From positions 143,735-207,734 of the forward strand of contig JAHBVX010000011.1 of NCBI GenBank assembly GCA_019637295.1: 64,000 bases of DNA. Reading direction: 5' to 3'. Below, in pieces: positions 62,360 through 64,000 of the stretch. This stretch comes from Polyangiaceae bacterium (lineage in GTDB: Bacteria; Myxococcota_A; Polyangia; Polyangiales; Polyangiaceae). The translations under genes were made by a program, and so were the position numbers. Under the pieces are notes generated by a model. It was given only the letters and a program-made list of their open reading frames with translations. It made no database searches and had not been told where the DNA came from. Each line of letters opens with the position of its first letter. Position 1 is the stretch's first letter.

Positions 62360-64000
62360 ATGGCTCGCGCGCTCCGGACGACCCTCGGCCTGCTGACGCT
62401 CGTCGCCTCTGTCGCGGCGGCGACGCCGCTGCAGGCGGCCGGCCGGCTCATCGGGCCGTTTGGGAGCGCCCCAGCGGCGGAGCGGGTGGAGCTCGCGCTG
62501 TCCGCCGGCACCACCCGCCACACCGTCTGGCTGTCCGCGACGCTCACCCCGTCCGGACCACGCTTTGCCTGGGTGCTGCCCGTCACGCCCGGCACTCGCG
62601 TCGACGCCGCGGGCAACGCCTTCCTCGAGGCCCTCGATGACGCCACCGCGACGCGCATCGCGCCGCCCGTCGGGACCCCCTCGTGCGGCAACTCGGGCCC
62701 GCCTGCCACCCAGAGCACCGCGGCCGAGTCCGACGTGGCCCGCATCTTCCCGACCCACGTCAGTCAGGTGTCGAACCTCACCGAGCTGCAGGCCGAGGTC
62801 GCCGCCGTCGGACTGGCGCTCACGCAGCAGGACGTGCAGCGGCTCGCGCCCCACGCTGACGGCAGTTTCCTGCTGCTGACCTACGAGTCTTCCGGGAAGC
62901 GAGTGCGCACCGATGCGTTGCGACTGACGGTGCCCGGCTCGGCGCCCCCGCTAGCCACCGGGCTGTTGGCGGGCTCGAGCACGACCGAGCTGGTCAGCCA
63001 TGTACTCTCGGACGAGCGCGCGCGACTCCAGGGAGAGGAGCTGTCCGCCGCCGACCTGTCGCCCACCTGGCTCGGCAAGTCCGGTCGCAGCGACTACCTG
63101 GAGCTGCGCGGGCAGTGGCTGGCCGCGGGGCCGGGTGGTCGCTTCGTCGTGGAGGCCAGCGGCGCCTCGGCGCTGTTTCAGTGGACGCTGCTGCCCGGGC
63201 AAGCTGCGGCGATCGCGCCGGCGGTGCATGGCTACTTCACGCGCACGTTCTTGCTGGGCCAGTCACCCGCGGCGGACGCGTGCCTCATGAACGTCTGGGC
63301 AGCGCGGGAGGCGGGCAAGCTCGGCGCGGTCGTGTCGCGCTACTGCCCTCCCGCGACGCTCGGCACCGTACCCGGCGCCGAGCTCGAGTGCGACGCGAAC
63401 GCCGGCGCGGGCCAGACCGCGGCTAGCGAGCTGGTCTGCGGACAGGCTGACGACGTCGCCGCCGCCTTGGCCGAGCACAACGCGGCCAGCCTGCGCGTCA
63501 CTCGTCACGTCAGCGCCCTCGCCGCTGCCGCACCTGCCAGCGTCGCCATCGAGTCGGGCGGCAAGGCGGGCGTAGGCGTCGTCGTCACGGCGTCGGGCGT
63601 CGAGCTCGAGGGCTGCACCACGGGCGCCGGGGGCGGCGGACCTGGCGTCGGCTCCGGAGGGTCCCACGGCGGCTCGGGCTGGCCGCTGCCGGGGCCAGAG
63701 GAGCCTGTACCCCCGCCCGTCTACGAGCAGCAGCCGAGCACGGACGTGGGCATCTACTGCGGGGGTTCCAGCGAGAGCTCGGGCACCTGTAGCGGCGACT
63801 CGTCGTCGTCGAGCGGGGACGGGGCGTGCTCCGGTGACTCCTCGTCGTCGAGTAGCGACAGCGACTGCGGCGGCGACTCGTCGTCGAGCAGCAGCGACGG
63901 CGCGTGCAGCGGCGACTCGGGCGGCTCGGGGGAAGCGTGCAGCGGAGACTCCTCCAGCAGCTCTGGCTCGGGCTGCTCGGGCGACAGCGGCGGCAGCAGT
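62360..64000 (+). CDS. Exported DUF2330-like protein with Ser/Asp/Cys repeat tail (3' partial)
   Basis: The frame opens at the ATG at 62360 and runs off the window, so at least 547 residues. A signal peptide ends Ala-Thr-Pro-Leu-Gln-Ala-Ala. The next ~400 residues are a soluble exported domain with Phe-Ala-Trp-Val-Leu-Pro-Val and repeated Ala/Leu-rich strands that resemble DUF2330-type proteins, though weakly. After a Gly/Pro linker (~residue 425) the tail is almost only Ser, Gly, Asp and Cys, with repeated Cys-Ser-Gly-Asp-Ser-Ser-Ser units up to the end. It may be a surface fibre or anchor region. No other gene shares the operon; 113 nt separate it from the glycosyltransferase. Confidence 0.78.
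   Translation, partial: MARALRTTLGLLTLVASVAAATPLQAAGRLIGPFGSAPAAERVELALSAGTTRHTVWLSATLTPSGPRFAWVLPVTPGTRVDAAGNAFLEALDDATATRIAPPVGTPSCGNSGPPATQSTAAESDVARIFPTHVSQVSNLTELQAEVAAVGLALTQQDVQRLAPHADGSFLLLTYESSGKRVRTDALRLTVPGSAPPLATGLLAGSSTTELVSHVLSDERARLQGEELSAADLSPTWLGKSGRSDYLELRGQWLAAGPGGRFVVEASGASALFQWTLLPGQAAAIAPAVHGYFTRTFLLGQSPAADACLMNVWAAREAGKLGAVVSRYCPPATLGTVPGAELECDANAGAGQTAASELVCGQADDVAAALAEHNAASLRVTRHVSALAAAAPASVAIESGGKAGVGVVVTASGVELEGCTTGAGGGGPGVGSGGSHGGSGWPLPGPEEPVPPPVYEQQPSTDVGIYCGGSSESSGTCSGDSSSSSGDGACSGDSSSSSSDSDCGGDSSSSSSDGACSGDSGGSGEACSGDSSSSSGSGCSGDSGGSS
63750..64000 (+). repeat. Low-complexity repeats coding for Ser/Asp/Gly/Cys
   Basis: Degenerate tandem units of about 24-45 bp containing GACTCGTCGTCG-like blocks encode Cys-Ser-Gly-Asp-Ser-Ser-Ser. 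The array continues beyond the window edge. It may be hard to assemble with short reads. Confidence 0.8.

Noticed and set aside
63750-64000. CRISPR array from regular repeats
   Set aside because: The units are degenerate, coding and without unique spacers of constant length.

Overview
This is a dense, GC-rich bacterial chromosome segment, most likely from a myxobacterium (Myxococcota, plausibly the Polyangia/Sorangium side). The pointers are three Hanks-type Ser/Thr kinases with different accessory domains, PEGA domains, a MYXO-CTERM-like tail, thrombospondin type-3 repeats, exported FGE-fold proteins, about a dozen lipoproteins with glycine/serine- or proline/glutamate-rich linkers, and a Tat-exported DUF362 protein. 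This is inference from gene content; no taxonomic marker beyond DnaK and one tRNA is present. I see no phage, insertion sequence, CRISPR array or large biosynthetic cluster.

Layout. 1-7.1 kb: a barrel protein (cut by the window edge), a cytochrome c lipoprotein and a VWA lipoprotein, then a transmembrane PEGA kinase whose stop codon overlaps the start of a TPR-PEGA-TonB-dependent receptor fusion. 7.1-13 kb: a metallo-beta-lactamase-fold hydrolase, a Memo-family protein, a YqgE/AlgH-family protein, Pcm, an exported FGE-fold protein, an SRPBCC protein and a trypsin-like protease. 13-16.5 kb: tRNA-Ala(CGC) and dnaK fired from divergent promoters, then a flavoprotein. 16.6-24.2 kb: envelope proteins of unknown function, an RluA-type pseudouridine synthase and an outer-membrane barrel. 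24.2-28.5 kb: a FecR-like lipoprotein and a PP2C phosphatase with a cyclic-nucleotide-binding domain, RadC, a CinA-like protein and XseB. 28.5-35 kb: a HEAT-repeat exported protein coupled to a barrel/TSP3 protein, and a kinase with TolB-like and TPR regions.

35-45.3 kb: a structured repeat element, murA-hisG, a PhnD-like protein, a three-gene operon of two FadL-like porins plus a beta-propeller lipoprotein, Cys-rich and FGE-fold lipoproteins, a ComEA-like protein and a conserved small protein. 45.5-56.7 kb: a polytopic membrane protein, the DUF362 protein, a lipoprotein with a methyltransferase fold, a membrane-anchored J-domain protein, an S55-family (SpoIVB-like) protease next to a beta-propeller protein, and a YihY/BrkB protein. 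56.7-62.2 kb: a tight co-directional run YjbQ - hotdog protein - alpha/beta hydrolase - kinase with cyclic-nucleotide-binding domain - MiaE - glycosyltransferase. The last CDS carries a second, inverted copy of the 35 kb repeat inside its reading frame. The window ends inside an exported protein with a Ser/Asp/Gly/Cys repeat tail.

Recurring themes are regulated phosphorylation (three kinases, one phosphatase, two of the four with the same C-terminal sensory module), envelope and surface construction, and extreme packing: many starts overlap stops by 1-4 bases and four convergent pairs overlap at their 3' ends.
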